This document shows, piece by piece, positions 35,625-44,386 of a DNA stretch of 64,000 nucleotides. The notes below the pieces were generated by a model. That model saw only the letters and a program-made list of their open reading frames with translations, searched no databases and was not told where the DNA came from. This DNA is from Parapedobacter deserti (GTDB taxonomy: Bacteria > Bacteroidota > Bacteroidia > Sphingobacteriales > Sphingobacteriaceae), in NCBI RefSeq assembly GCF_042646065.1, contig NZ_JBHRTA010000035.1, positions 1-64,000 of the forward strand. Reading direction: 5' to 3'. Position 1 is the stretch's first letter. Each line of letters opens with the position of its first letter. The position numbers and the translations under genes were made by a program.

Positions 35625-37220
35625 ATGGATATACCTGGTAAGACCCGCATATTGATTGTTGGGGCTGGTCCCACCGGATTAATGATGGCCTGCCAACTTT
35701 GCCGATTTCAAATCGATTTTTTGATTATCGATCAGAAACCGGGACCGGTACAAACCTCGAATGCGTTTGGAGTCCAAGCCCGGACTGTAGAAATACTGGA
35801 TCAGATGGGGGTGGCCGATGAATTTCTGGAATTGGCGCAAAGAGCGGAAAATGTTACCTTTTATGTTTCCGGAAAGATAGCCCGACAATTTCACTTTGCT
35901 AAACCCGGAGCGGGAAAAACCAAATTTCCCAACATTTACTTGCTCGAACAATTTGAAACTGAAAAATTGCTCCTGGATTTTTTAGCACAGCATGGAAAAA
36001 AAGTCAATTGGAATACCCGGCTTACCGATATCAAGGAAACCGCGGATGCTGTAGAATCGGTAATTTGTCAGGACGGCAGAACTTACGAGGTTTCGAGCAC
36101 CTACCTCATTGGTGCAGACGGGGCCTCAAGTACCGTAAGAGAGAAGCTGAAAATTGCCTTCCATGGCAAAACATTCCCTCAAAACTTTATGCTGGCTGAT
36201 GTCTATCTAGATTGGGACAGCCCTCAACATCATATCGTAACCGCAATGGAAAAAAATCAGGTTATGGGATTTTTTCCGTTTAAGGAGAAAAACAAATACC
36301 GGATATTCAGCTTTCTCGATGATTCGGAAAAGGACATCGATGAATTTTCTGAAAACGACATCAAAAACAATACTGAAAACCTACTGGGACTAAATATCAA
36401 GATCAAAAAGTCTATTTGGTTTTCCGTGTTTAAGCTTCATAGCAGAAGCGTGACGGCATTTAGAAAAAACAATTGTTTTCTTGCAGGTGATTCGGCTCAT
36501 GTTCACAGCCCTGCCGGAGCACAGGGGATGAATACCGGAATCCAGGATGCTTATAACCTGGCATGGAAACTGGCGATGGTTCTAAAATCTGGTTTTCCAA
36601 ACAGGCTTCTGGAGTCGTATGACGAGGAGCGGAAACCTATCGCCCGAAACCTGTTAAAAAATACGGATTTAGCTTTTCAATTTACTGTTAGTAAAAATCC
36701 ATTCTTTCGTTTCATAAGATTGCGGATATTTCCTCTTGCCCTGAAGATACTGCTTTCGTCTTCCTTTGTACGGAAAACCGGCTTTCTCCGGCTTTCTCAG
36801 TTGAATATAAAGTATCCTGACAGTGGCATGAACGGCTCGGGAGCGCGCGGCTCCTTTTCTGCCGATGCACCCTCACCGGGAGATCGATTTCCGTTCTTCC
36901 CACTTTCAGATCGCCAGACCAGCTTGGATTTGTTGAAAAATACAGGCTTCAATTTGCTAATGTTCAACGTGGATTCTTCGGACACCGAATTGGACGCTAT
37001 AAAATCATGGAAGAACCGTACAGAGTTAGATTGGTTAACTATGATTGATGTGGAACCTTGTCCGGGATACGCACAAATAATTCAAAAATGGAATATCAGG
37101 CAAAACAGCATCATGCTCATCCGGCCCGACATGCATGTGGCCTATCGTAGCCAGCCTGCCAGTTTGAGAGATTTTCAATCTTATTTGTCTGAAAATAACT
37201 ATCCCGACCCAGCACCATAG
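35625..37220 (+). CDS. FAD-dependent aromatic monooxygenase (PheA/TfdB type)
   Basis: This 531-residue protein has the FAD-binding G13-A-G-P-T-G18 motif in ILIVGAGPTGLMMACQL, then QARTVEILDQMGV. The DG motif is LIGADGASSTVREKL, and the ribityl-binding GD motif is CFLAGDSAHVHSPAGAQGMN with IQDAYNLAWKLA. A thioredoxin-like C-terminal domain (about 420-531) ends the protein, as in phenol hydroxylase-type enzymes. It uses NAD(P)H and oxygen to hydroxylate an aromatic or polyketide-like substrate. The neighbouring EthD-like protein and the VOC and SRPBCC proteins nearby are families also seen in aromatic or polyketide metabolism, but no pathway can be assembled. Confidence 0.9.
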   Translation: MDIPGKTRILIVGAGPTGLMMACQLCRFQIDFLIIDQKPGPVQTSNAFGVQARTVEILDQMGVADEFLELAQRAENVTFYVSGKIARQFHFAKPGAGKTKFPNIYLLEQFETEKLLLDFLAQHGKKVNWNTRLTDIKETADAVESVICQDGRTYEVSSTYLIGADGASSTVREKLKIAFHGKTFPQNFMLADVYLDWDSPQHHIVTAMEKNQVMGFFPFKEKNKYRIFSFLDDSEKDIDEFSENDIKNNTENLLGLNIKIKKSIWFSVFKLHSRSVTAFRKNNCFLAGDSAHVHSPAGAQGMNTGIQDAYNLAWKLAMVLKSGFPNRLLESYDEERKPIARNLLKNTDLAFQFTVSKNPFFRFIRLRIFPLALKILLSSSFVRKTGFLRLSQLNIKYPDSGMNGSGARGSFSADAPSPGDRFPFFPLSDRQTSLDLLKNTGFNLLMFNVDSSDTELDAIKSWKNRTELDWLTMIDVEPCPGYAQIIQKWNIRQNSIMLIRPDMHVAYRSQPASLRDFQSYLSENNYPDPAP

Positions 37221-37338
37221 CGGCTGACCCCATTTTTAGAAATCATTTACCTTTTCCCTGCCAGATCGTATTCCATGATTGACCGAAAAAATCTCCGGGA
37301 CTTATTCGACGTTTACATAGCGAATCCGGCCGTTTGCA

Positions 37339-37346
37339 TAATTTTG
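37339..37346 (+). promoter_or_regulatory. Probable -7 box for the WD40-BamA operon
   Basis: TAATTTTG fits TAnnTTTG and lies 48 bases before the first possible ATG at 37394. A -33 box at the standard distance was not clear. Confidence 0.4.
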
Positions 37347-37393
37347 TTGGTAAATACATACCGGTACGATACCTTTAAGCCCTTCGTAACGAT

Positions 37394-39451
37394 ATGTTGA
37401 ACGTAAAAATCGATGAATTGATGCCTACACTGCTTGCCGATTTCAGAAATACCCATTTGCTGTTCTTACTTGTTTGCCTGTCCTTTTCGATAACTGTCCA
37501 TGCCCAAGACCCAACGAATCGTCATGCCACAGCGCCTTTGGCGGCCAATGGCGGCCGGATGGTGCAGTTTGTCGATGGCCAGCTTATGGTCTCTACCATT
37601 TTGGCGGACGAGGAGGCGACCGTAATAACCACTTCCAATCAAGTAGCGCCTTATTTCTGCACCATCAGCGATGACGGTCGCTGGTTGCTCTATTCCATCA
37701 AAATGAAGACGGAGAAAATCACCTATGTACACGATTTGACCCGAAACGGCGAAATGAAACAGCAATATCCGTTCGCCATCGAGTCTGCTGCTTTCACCCG
37801 CGACGGTAACAGGGTTTTTTTCGTGCATTCCAAGACATTCTGGGGGGCAAAGCTGGCGGCTTACGATACGCAACACTGGCAATTGCTGACCATGCGTTCG
37901 ATTACCGACTTGACCACCAGCATCGCTGTGAACGCCGAGGGTTCGCAGTTGCTGGCGGCAGCAAGGTCGGTGGTGCGGCAAATCGATGCGGAAACGCTGA
38001 AAACCGAAAAAGTACATTGGGAGACTTCCCGGTTGCATGGGTTGGTATACAGCCCCACAGACATGCACCGGTACGCGAGCATCAACCACAAGAACCGGAT
38101 CGAGGTGAGGGACCTTAGGGAAGATCGCGTGATGCAAACCATCCGTGCCGGCCAAGGGCGGCTTACACAATTGGCTTTTGCGCCCGATGGCAGGCACCTG
38201 ATGAGCCTAAACGACGCGGGCTACCTTGCTGTATGGGATCTGCGGGAGCGTTCGTGCGTGATGGCTCTGGACAACACCCTTGCCGCCGACGGGTTTGATG
38301 AGGGTAAGTTGACCGTACTTAACCAAGCGGGATGGCAATCCGTCCGAACCGATCTGGCGGAGGCACGCATTAGCGCCACTTCCGCACTGCCCGATTCGGC
38401 CTTTCTGAATGGGCCCACCAGCAAAGTGGGTATTGTTCCGATACCGATCATTTCCTACAGCCCGGAAACCAGCTTTTTACTTGGACTTGGCATGAGTTTC
38501 ATACTCCCTCCAAAAGTCAATGGGTCTTCCGTTCCACCACGCTTCTTCCGTCCGTCTTCGATCACGCCTTCGGTGGCCTATGGCTTCAACGGCCAATTGC
38601 AGACGAGCCTGACGATAGATTATTTCAGCAAACGCGGATGGCACTACGTCAACCATGCGAGTTTTCTCCACAACAATCGGTCGTATTTCTTCGGATTGGG
38701 CAACGATGCCCAAAAAGAGCACAGCACCGTATACCACAACAACGTGTTTTCCTGGGAAGGGGAAGTGACCAAAGCCATCGGCGAACGCTTCTTTGCGGGC
38801 ATTACCTATCAGGTCCGTAACGACAGCCGATTGGATTTCGATGAATCTGCCTCAACCGCGGTGCCCAACGGGGATGGTGGATTTTTAGCGGGCGCGGGTC
38901 CGGTCCTACGTTTTGATACGCGGAACGACCTGTTTTTCCCGACGGGAGGCTACTACGCAGACCTGTCCTTCAGGCGCTATGGCGGATGGCTTGGCAGCGA
39001 CTTCGTGTACAGCGATGTCAAGCTCGATTACCGTGGTTTCCATGCGTTGCCGATATTAACGGAAGGTACGACCCTGGCGGTGCAGGCACTGTACCACGGC
39101 GTATTCAACGGAGACGCGCCTTTTTACCAATTACCCTATCTTTCGGCCGACCGGCTATTGCGCGGCATATGGCGCAACCTCTACATCGATAGGCAGGCAA
39201 TTGCATTGCAGGGCGAGCTGAGATCGAATTTCAGCAATGTCGACCCCCGGTACGGCTATGTGGTGTTCGCGGGAGCGGGGGATGTAGCACCCAGTTTTTT
39301 TGAGGATTACAAACCCGGCATCACCGGCGTATTTGGTGTGGGGTTCCGGCAACAGGTTATCCCTAAACTCAAACTGCAATCGCGGATAGACCTTTCGGTG
39401 ACGACCAAAGGAAATGTCGGTATCTTCGGCGGAATAGGGTTAACGTTCTAA
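37394..39451 (+). CDS. WD40-like propeller fused to a BamA/D15-type outer-membrane barrel
   Basis: The product is 685 residues. A signal peptide (THLLFLLVCLSFSITVHAQ) is present with either start, 37394 or 37421. Residues about 40-330 have repeats with WD-like ends: DDGRWLLYSI, TRDGNRVFFV, NAEGSQLLAAARS, APDGRHLMSLND and GYLAVWDLRER. This indicates a periplasmic or surface propeller. Residues about 345-685 form a barrel of the bacterial surface antigen type, with FPTGGYYADLSFRRYGG, LSADRLLRGIWRNLYIDRQA and AIALQGELRS, ending GNVGIFGGIGLTF. There are no POTRA domains; the propeller takes their place. The gene is two bases from a LytS kinase and regulator, so the three are one operon. The role is unknown. 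Confidence 0.8.
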   Translation: MLNVKIDELMPTLLADFRNTHLLFLLVCLSFSITVHAQDPTNRHATAPLAANGGRMVQFVDGQLMVSTILADEEATVITTSNQVAPYFCTISDDGRWLLYSIKMKTEKITYVHDLTRNGEMKQQYPFAIESAAFTRDGNRVFFVHSKTFWGAKLAAYDTQHWQLLTMRSITDLTTSIAVNAEGSQLLAAARSVVRQIDAETLKTEKVHWETSRLHGLVYSPTDMHRYASINHKNRIEVRDLREDRVMQTIRAGQGRLTQLAFAPDGRHLMSLNDAGYLAVWDLRERSCVMALDNTLAADGFDEGKLTVLNQAGWQSVRTDLAEARISATSALPDSAFLNGPTSKVGIVPIPIISYSPETSFLLGLGMSFILPPKVNGSSVPPRFFRPSSITPSVAYGFNGQLQTSLTIDYFSKRGWHYVNHASFLHNNRSYFFGLGNDAQKEHSTVYHNNVFSWEGEVTKAIGERFFAGITYQVRNDSRLDFDESASTAVPNGDGGFLAGAGPVLRFDTRNDLFFPTGGYYADLSFRRYGGWLGSDFVYSDVKLDYRGFHALPILTEGTTLAVQALYHGVFNGDAPFYQLPYLSADRLLRGIWRNLYIDRQAIALQGELRSNFSNVDPRYGYVVFAGAGDVAPSFFEDYKPGITGVFGVGFRQQVIPKLKLQSRIDLSVTTKGNVGIFGGIGLTF

Positions 39452-39453
39452 TT

Positions 39454-40557
39454 ATGCCCAAGAATCCATTCAAGTCGATCATAGCGTTTCTGAAACGCAA
39501 CCGCAAAAGACTTATTCTCTTGACGTTGATGAGCCTGGTGCTTCATGGCACCTTATTTTTTATGGCATACATGGCCAATCCTGAAAAAACCGTATACGAT
39601 TTCAGCAAGCGATTCGGGCTTGGCATCAATACCTTTTTGTTTATCGTGGAGGCAGTCGTCACGTATTACCTGTTGATCTTTCATGTGATTTTGCCCCTGA
39701 TGCACAAGGTACGAATCTGGCGTGCGCTGGCTGTCTTTTTTGTGATGTTTGCGTTAAAGTTAGCCCTTAGTTACTGGTGGCTTTTTTCGGCACCACAAGA
39801 CCCCCAAAACATGCAGGAACGATTGTCCACCACCGCCATTCCCGACAATAGTGTTTCCTGGTTTTTGCTGTGGCACGCCATGTTCAGTTTATGTGATTTG
39901 GTCGCCTGTTTTTCGGTGGCATTGATGGCGGAGTGGATACGCAAAAGCAAGCAGCAGATCATTTTAGAGAAACAAAAGGCAGAGGCCGAGCTCAGTGCAC
40001 TGAAACACCAGATCAACCCCCATTTTCTGTTCAATTCATTGAGCTTCATTTATAGCAAAATTATGAAGAGCGATGAAAAAACAGCGGAGTCCGTGCTGAT
40101 ACTGGCCGACATCATGCGGTACGCGCTGGCAAAAAGAGAGGATGTGCATGGTCGGGTAAACATCATGGAGGAGGTGGAGCATTTGAAAAACGTGATCGAA
40201 ATCAATCAGCGGCGCCACGATCACCGACTGAATATTTGTTTCGATGAAGACCTAACCAATCCGTCCGCAACCATCGTTCCGTTAGTGCTGATCACCCTGG
40301 TCGAAAATGCGTTTAAACATGGCAATTTACATGACCAAAGTCACCCTATTTTGATAAAGCTGCATACCAACGACCGTGAATTGTCGTTTTATATAAAAAA
40401 CAAGAAAGGCAACGGCATCAAAGAACTTTCTAACGGCATCGGTCTGCAAAACATCAGGCGGCAACTGGATCTTATCTATGGTAGCCATTATAACTTTGTA
40501 TTGGAAGACGAGCCATCGGCATTTACAGTGCAACTGAAAATACCACTGAATTCATGA
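39454..40557 (+). CDS. LytS-type sensor histidine kinase
   Basis: This 367-residue protein has four hydrophobic segments (about 20-40, 58-82, 90-112, 136-160) and a short coiled linker (KSKQQIILEKQKAEAELSAL). The His_kinase domain carries LKHQINPHFLFNSLSFIYSK with His190. The ATPase N-box is TLVENAFKHGN near 283-292 and the glycine box is GIGLQNIRRQLDLIYGS. It lies two bases after the WD40-barrel gene and overlaps the regulator gene by four bases (ATGA). The ligand is sensed in or near the membrane. Confidence 0.93.
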   Translation: MPKNPFKSIIAFLKRNRKRLILLTLMSLVLHGTLFFMAYMANPEKTVYDFSKRFGLGINTFLFIVEAVVTYYLLIFHVILPLMHKVRIWRALAVFFVMFALKLALSYWWLFSAPQDPQNMQERLSTTAIPDNSVSWFLLWHAMFSLCDLVACFSVALMAEWIRKSKQQIILEKQKAEAELSALKHQINPHFLFNSLSFIYSKIMKSDEKTAESVLILADIMRYALAKREDVHGRVNIMEEVEHLKNVIEINQRRHDHRLNICFDEDLTNPSATIVPLVLITLVENAFKHGNLHDQSHPILIKLHTNDRELSFYIKNKKGNGIKELSNGIGLQNIRRQLDLIYGSHYNFVLEDEPSAFTVQLKIPLNS

Positions 40558-41282
40558 TCGACTGTATCATCATCGACGACGAGCAGCATGCGGTTGACGT
40601 ATTGGAACACTACGTGGAACAGGTTCCTTACCTCAATTTAATTGCCGCAACCACCGATCCCGTTACCGGGCTCGCACGGCTGGATGACCTGGTGCATGGC
40701 GTGGTATTCCTGGATGTGCAGATGCCGAACCTCACCGGGGTTGAACTCCTCAAGCTGATCAAACGGGATACCCGCGTCATCATGACCACCGCCTATAAGG
40801 AATATGCGCTGGATGGGTTCGAGCATGCGGTGGTGGACTATCTGCTGAAACCCATTGGGTTCCCGCGGTTCCTTAAAGCCGTGAGCCGGCTGACCACAAC
40901 CGTTGGCACCCTGCAAACGGGAACGAACGGGAACGACGCTTTTCTTTTTGTAAAGTCGGAACAGAAGGGCAAATTGCTCAAAGTGGATATACAGCGTATC
41001 ACCTTTATTGAAGGGCTGGGCAACTATGTGATCATTCATAGCGACGGGCAGCCGCCCATCAGCACTTTCCTTACCCTCAAATATGTATACGAACATTTGG
41101 CCGATAAGGGCTTTATCCGGGTTCACAAATCGTTCATCGTTTCGTTGACCTACCTCACGGCAGTCGAAGGGAACGTGGTTCGCGTACGGAACGACGACCG
41201 GTCTATCCCTATCGGCAACGCCTACAAACAGGAATTCTTCAAACTGGTTAACAGCAAGCTGCTTTCATTTCAAGCTAAATAG
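40554..41282 (+). CDS. LytTR-family response regulator
   Basis: The 242-residue protein has a receiver domain (about 1-120) with IIIDDEQ, Asp54 in VVFLDVQMPNLTG and DYLLKPIG. The LytTR DNA-binding domain (about 140-240) carries ITFIEGLGNYVIIHSDG and GFIRVHKSFIVSLTYL. It is partner to the kinase it overlaps. The likely target is the operon's own promoter near 37.3 kb or other genes; no repeated LytTR-like site was evident there. Confidence 0.94.
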   Translation: MIDCIIIDDEQHAVDVLEHYVEQVPYLNLIAATTDPVTGLARLDDLVHGVVFLDVQMPNLTGVELLKLIKRDTRVIMTTAYKEYALDGFEHAVVDYLLKPIGFPRFLKAVSRLTTTVGTLQTGTNGNDAFLFVKSEQKGKLLKVDIQRITFIEGLGNYVIIHSDGQPPISTFLTLKYVYEHLADKGFIRVHKSFIVSLTYLTAVEGNVVRVRNDDRSIPIGNAYKQEFFKLVNSKLLSFQAK

Positions 41283-41283
41283 C

Positions 41284-41808
41284 TCAGTACTTGGCTTGCT
41301 TGTTTACATCATACTTCATGCCCGGGTAGTTGAGAATCCTGCGCATCAGCCCGATCTGGCCGCAGAGGTAATCTGCCCTACCGATACACATTCCGATAAA
41401 GTTTAGCAGGGTTTCCGGCACAAAGGAGATATTCATGCCCATGGGAACTTCTTCCGATAAGCGGTCATCGGTTAGCTTCAGCAGTGCATTGTATACCACA
41501 GGAGATATGTGATGGAAATTCGCTGTCAACTCCTTTAACGTGGGATACGTTTTCGCAGAATCCAATGCCTTGCCCTCATGGAATAATTCTTCGAAAGGGT
41601 CGTTTTCATCAATACCCAAGACACCCGCCAGACCGTAGCGCATGTTGACGAAGTTGCCGGCCATCCAAACAACGTGATTGGTTCTGCCTTCAACTCGTTT
41701 TAGTGCATCTTCTTCGGATAAGCTGTCCAGTGCATTGATGAAAGTTTGCGTATGCATCCGGTAAGCAGGGATGATCACGGCTAACTGTAGGGATTGCGGC
41801 GTGTCCAT
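41284..41808 (-). CDS. DinB-family protein
   Basis: This 174-residue four-helix protein has FINALDSLSEEDALKRVEGR, NHVVWMAGNFVNMRYGLAGV, PFEELFHEGKALDSAKTYPT and a C-terminal helix with GRADYLCGQIGLMRRILN. These fit the DinB/YfiT metal-dependent superfamily, whose helix-bundle members include thiol transferases and many uncharacterised proteins. One His (NHVVWM) is in the expected place; the other metal ligands are not certain. It ends one base after the convergent LytTR regulator, with no room for a terminator between. Confidence 0.8.
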   Translation of the reverse strand: MDTPQSLQLAVIIPAYRMHTQTFINALDSLSEEDALKRVEGRTNHVVWMAGNFVNMRYGLAGVLGIDENDPFEELFHEGKALDSAKTYPTLKELTANFHHISPVVYNALLKLTDDRLSEEVPMGMNISFVPETLLNFIGMCIGRADYLCGQIGLMRRILNYPGMKYDVNKQAKY

Positions 41809-41921
41809 AACTTTTGATTTTTAGTATTAATCCTATTTTTTGTTCACTACACAAAATAAGCAAAACGTCCGCGGACGGCGTGGTGACAAACGCGACAACC
41901 GAAAAGGGCAAACAAGACAAA

Positions 41922-42803
41922 TTAAGGCATCGTAATCGACACTTCTTCACTGGCTTCGCTTTCCACACCGCGCCGGTCGATACTTGACACATAATAGTAA
42001 TAGCGATTACCGGCTTTCGCCGCCTTGTCCACGTAGCTTAGCTGCTCCCCTACGGATTCAACCTCGGCGATCGCTTCCATACCACCGCTGGCTAGCGCCC
42101 GGTAAATCCGATACGAACGGATTTTACCCGATTCGCCATCGGTATCCCAGTTAACTGTCACGCCGCCTTCATCCACCATCAGCCGCACACTGCCCGGTGG
42201 CAGCGGCTTATGGTATCGGGAAGCCACCTCAACTACCGGGCTCAGCGCGCTCAGTGTACCGCTTACACCTACGGACCGGATGGCATACCACCGCTGTTCT
42301 TCATAAGACAGCGTATCCACAAATTCGTTCATATCGGTTTCCAGCCATGCTTTTTCATCAAATTCGCCTGCTTCGGTATCCTTGCGGTATATCCGGTAGG
42401 TAGCCACCTGCTCGGAAATGCGGTGCAAATCCAATCATGTGAGCGAAACGGTCGTATCGGTAAGCCATAACGGCCTCAGCTGACTGGGCGCGGTTAGCCG
42501 TACGGTTTCGCCAGTCCCCGTCCGTAACACTTCAATGACGGCAGAAGGGGGGCTCAACGATTGGGTGGTCGAGACGACGGCAACCATATAGTAGGCATGG
42601 CTACCTGCCGCCAGTTGTGCACTGTCAACATACGTATGGAGACCTGCCGCAGGCGGCAACAGCCCGCTCACCTGTTCCAATGGCGACGTGGTGGATAGCG
42701 TGCGGTACACATAAAAACCCCGCAGGTTGGTTGCATCGGCATAGTACCACAACAGTCGTCCACCTTCAGGTGTGTCTTTTCCTTCGAGGTTTTGGGGAGG
42801 CAA
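41922..42803 (-). pseudogene. Fibronectin type III protein, stop-interrupted and truncated
   Basis: Two consecutive minus-strand frames belong to one gene. The upstream part (42435-42803) holds LPPQNLEGKDTPEGG, LLWYYADATNLRGFYVYR and SLSPPSAVIEV. The downstream part (41922-42437) holds VATYRIYRKD, LSYEEQRWYAIRSVG and VNWDTDGESGKIRSYRIYR. Together these are about three fibronectin-III-like domains. They are separated by a single TGA (42435-42437) where the repeats would have Trp (VSLT-stop-LDLHRI), so a TGG-to-TGA change breaks the gene. The 5' end is lost at 42803, exactly where IS256-family transposase sequence begins. The parent was probably a secreted or surface protein of the kind found in Bacteroidota. 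Confidence 0.75.
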
Positions 42804-43107
42804 ATACCGGGCGGTGATCGAGTCGTGGCGTCGGAACAGGGAGCGCCTGACGACCTACTTCCGTTACGATAAGTCAATCCGCAAACTGATTTATACCACC
42901 AATACGATCAGGGGCTTCCACCGTCAGGTACGGAAAGTGATTAAGACGAAAGGTGCTTTCACTTCGGATATGGCCCTGTTGAAACTCATCTATCTGGCCC
43001 AGCGGAACATCAACAAAAAATGGACGATGCCGTTGGCCAATTGGGGAGTGACGGCCCAGCGACTTGCGATCTGGTTTCCGGGGAGGATGGTATTGGATTT
43101 GGCGTGA
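42802..43107 (+). mobile_element. IS256-family (Mutator-type) transposase, C-terminal fragment
   Basis: About 100 codons from 42802 to the TGA at 43105-43107 read KYRAVIESWRRNRERLTTYF, KSIRKLIYTTNTIRGFHRQV, FTSDMALLKLIYLAQRNINK and WTMPLANWGVTAQRLAIWF. This is the C-terminal quarter of an IS256-type transposase. The N-terminal three quarters, including the first catalytic Asp residues, are missing, so it cannot move. The junction with the fibronectin-III pseudogene at about 42801 marks the deletion or insertion edge. A long palindrome follows at 43116-43161. Confidence 0.88.
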
Positions 43108-43115
43108 AAATTTTT

Positions 43116-43161
43116 CTACCTTTACGTTCTCCCGCCCCGGGGCGGGAGAACGTAAAGGTAG
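43116..43161. repeat. Perfect 46-base palindrome
   Basis: The 23 bases at 43116-43138 (CTACCTTTACGTTCTCCCGC then CCC) are the exact reverse complement of 43139-43161. There is no loop. It lies eight bases after the transposase stop and could form a cruciform or an RNA hairpin. It may be a read-through terminator or the fused ends of an insertion element. Confidence 0.9.
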
Positions 43162-43307
43162 GCCTGACACGAACTATGTTAAAAAGCAAGAAGAAATTGA
43201 GCTTTTATTGTTGTTCGAATTATATCCGTCTACATACCTGCTGTTCGACTTACAGACCGCAAAAGCCTGCCGGAGGAGTTCTTAGCAGTTTCAGAAGATT
43301 ACTTGGG

Positions 43308-43634
43308 TCAATTCTTAAAAAAGCCCATCACATAATTTTCCTCTGGATTGTTAAGGTCAAAAATAATATCTATACAACTGTCGGTTACAACACGATAATG
43401 AAATGGTTCAGCAAGCAGTTCGGCAGTTTTAAGTTGCCAATAGCAATAAATATAGGGTTGCAACCTTAAATCAGGTAAAAATTCAATATAAGTAACATTT
43501 TCAGCCGAAGCTTTTACAGTTGGCTGAATAGGATTATATAAATTTCTTATTTGCGTGGAAATATTCACGTTTGTAACCTTAGGTTTTTGTAAATTTATAA
43601 AATAAAAGGAGTTTTTACTATTTATAAAGTGCAT
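43308..43634 (-). pseudogene. AraC regulator, N-terminal fragment
   Basis: The minus-strand frame contains ENVTYIEFLPDLRLQPYIYC, a Trp, VVTDSCIDIIFDLNNPEENY and VMGF. This is the N-terminal DUF6597-type sensing domain seen in AraC regulators such as the one at 32527. Similarity stops at about 43316 and the frame ends in FKN-stop; no helix-turn-helix part follows. On the opposite strand next to the break, bases 43230-43334 read RKSLPEEFLAVSEDYLGQFL, probably a tail of another lost gene. Confidence 0.6.
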
Positions 43635-43645
43635 AATTCAAAAGT

Positions 43646-43823
43646 TGCATTTGCCGACAGCATGAAGAGTGCGCTACGAAAAGCGGGAGACGATTACGGC
43701 ATTAACTTGACAGATCGGCAGATCATCATGATCGATGCATCCATCCGGGTTTTGAAGGCAATGGGTGAAGCGATCGGAAACGGCTGAGCCTCCCCCAGAG
43801 TCGTTGGTGCCATCTGTCATCGA
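43646..43823 (+). pseudogene. 3'-end repeat A copy: tail of a crystallin-like protein gene
   Basis: Bases 43646-43787 keep the reading frame AFADSMKSALRKAGDDYGIN to KAMGEAIGNG and a TGA. They correspond to the last 47 codons of the gene at 7432-8922, plus 36 similar downstream bases. I count 26 mismatches in 178 aligned positions, mostly at codon third positions. A relative of the whole gene therefore once stood here and lost everything but its end. Confidence 0.85.
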
Positions 43824-43887
43824 AACTCTTCGTCAGAGGCCGCTTCCGTATTTGGGGAACTTCGGAAGCAGCCTCAAACCCATCCTG

Positions 43888-44313
43888 CTAGGCACTTTCA
43901 AGGGCTTTGATATCGAACTTTTTCATTTTCATATAAACCGCCATCACCCGCTGCGCTTTATCCGGGTCACTGAGCAGTTTCGGTAAAATGGTGGGTACCA
44001 CCTGCCAGGACATGCCAAATTTGTCCTTTAGCCAACCGCAGTTGCCTTCACTGCCGCCATCGGCCGTCAGTCTTTCCCAATAGTAGTCGATGTCTTCCTG
44101 CGTTTCGCAGTCTATGACAAATGAGACCGCCTCGTTAAATGTGAACGCTGGCCCGCCATTCAGGCCAATAAATTTCTTGCCATCGAGCTCAAATTCGACC
44201 ACCATCTGGTTGTCTGCCCGAATCTTGGCATTCTTGAAAATCGAACAGTAGAATTTTGCTGCTGCCTGGGCCTGACCATCAAACCAAAGACAAGGATAAA
44301 TGTTGTTTTCCAT
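43888..44313 (-). CDS. PhnB-like VOC-family protein
   Basis: This is a 141-residue protein with 'IYPCLWFDGQAQAAAKFYCS', 'FELDGKKFIGLNGGPAFTFN', 'SFVIDCETQEDIDYYWERLT' and 'CGWLKDKFGMSWQVVPTILP'. It ends with the helix 'DPDKAQRVMAVYMKMKKFDI'. These are the signatures of the PhnB/3-demethylubiquinone methyltransferase-like VOC family. The biochemical role of most members is unknown. The gene is intact in an area full of broken genes. Its 3' end lies 65 bases from repeat copy A. Confidence 0.9.
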   Translation of the reverse strand: MENNIYPCLWFDGQAQAAAKFYCSIFKNAKIRADNQMVVEFELDGKKFIGLNGGPAFTFNEAVSFVIDCETQEDIDYYWERLTADGGSEGNCGWLKDKFGMSWQVVPTILPKLLSDPDKAQRVMAVYMKMKKFDIKALESA

Positions 44314-44386
44314 TTTTTGAATTGTTTTGTTTACAGTTCAAAAGTATAGAAGGCCTAAGCCGCGGAATAGAACAAAACTGACAAAA

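Noticed and set aside
37466..38197. A 243-codon open frame antisense to the WD40-barrel gene
   Set aside because: It lies wholly inside a clearly coding gene on the other strand, is rich in Cys, His and Pro without domain pattern, and has no ribosome-binding site. It is a shadow of biased codon use.
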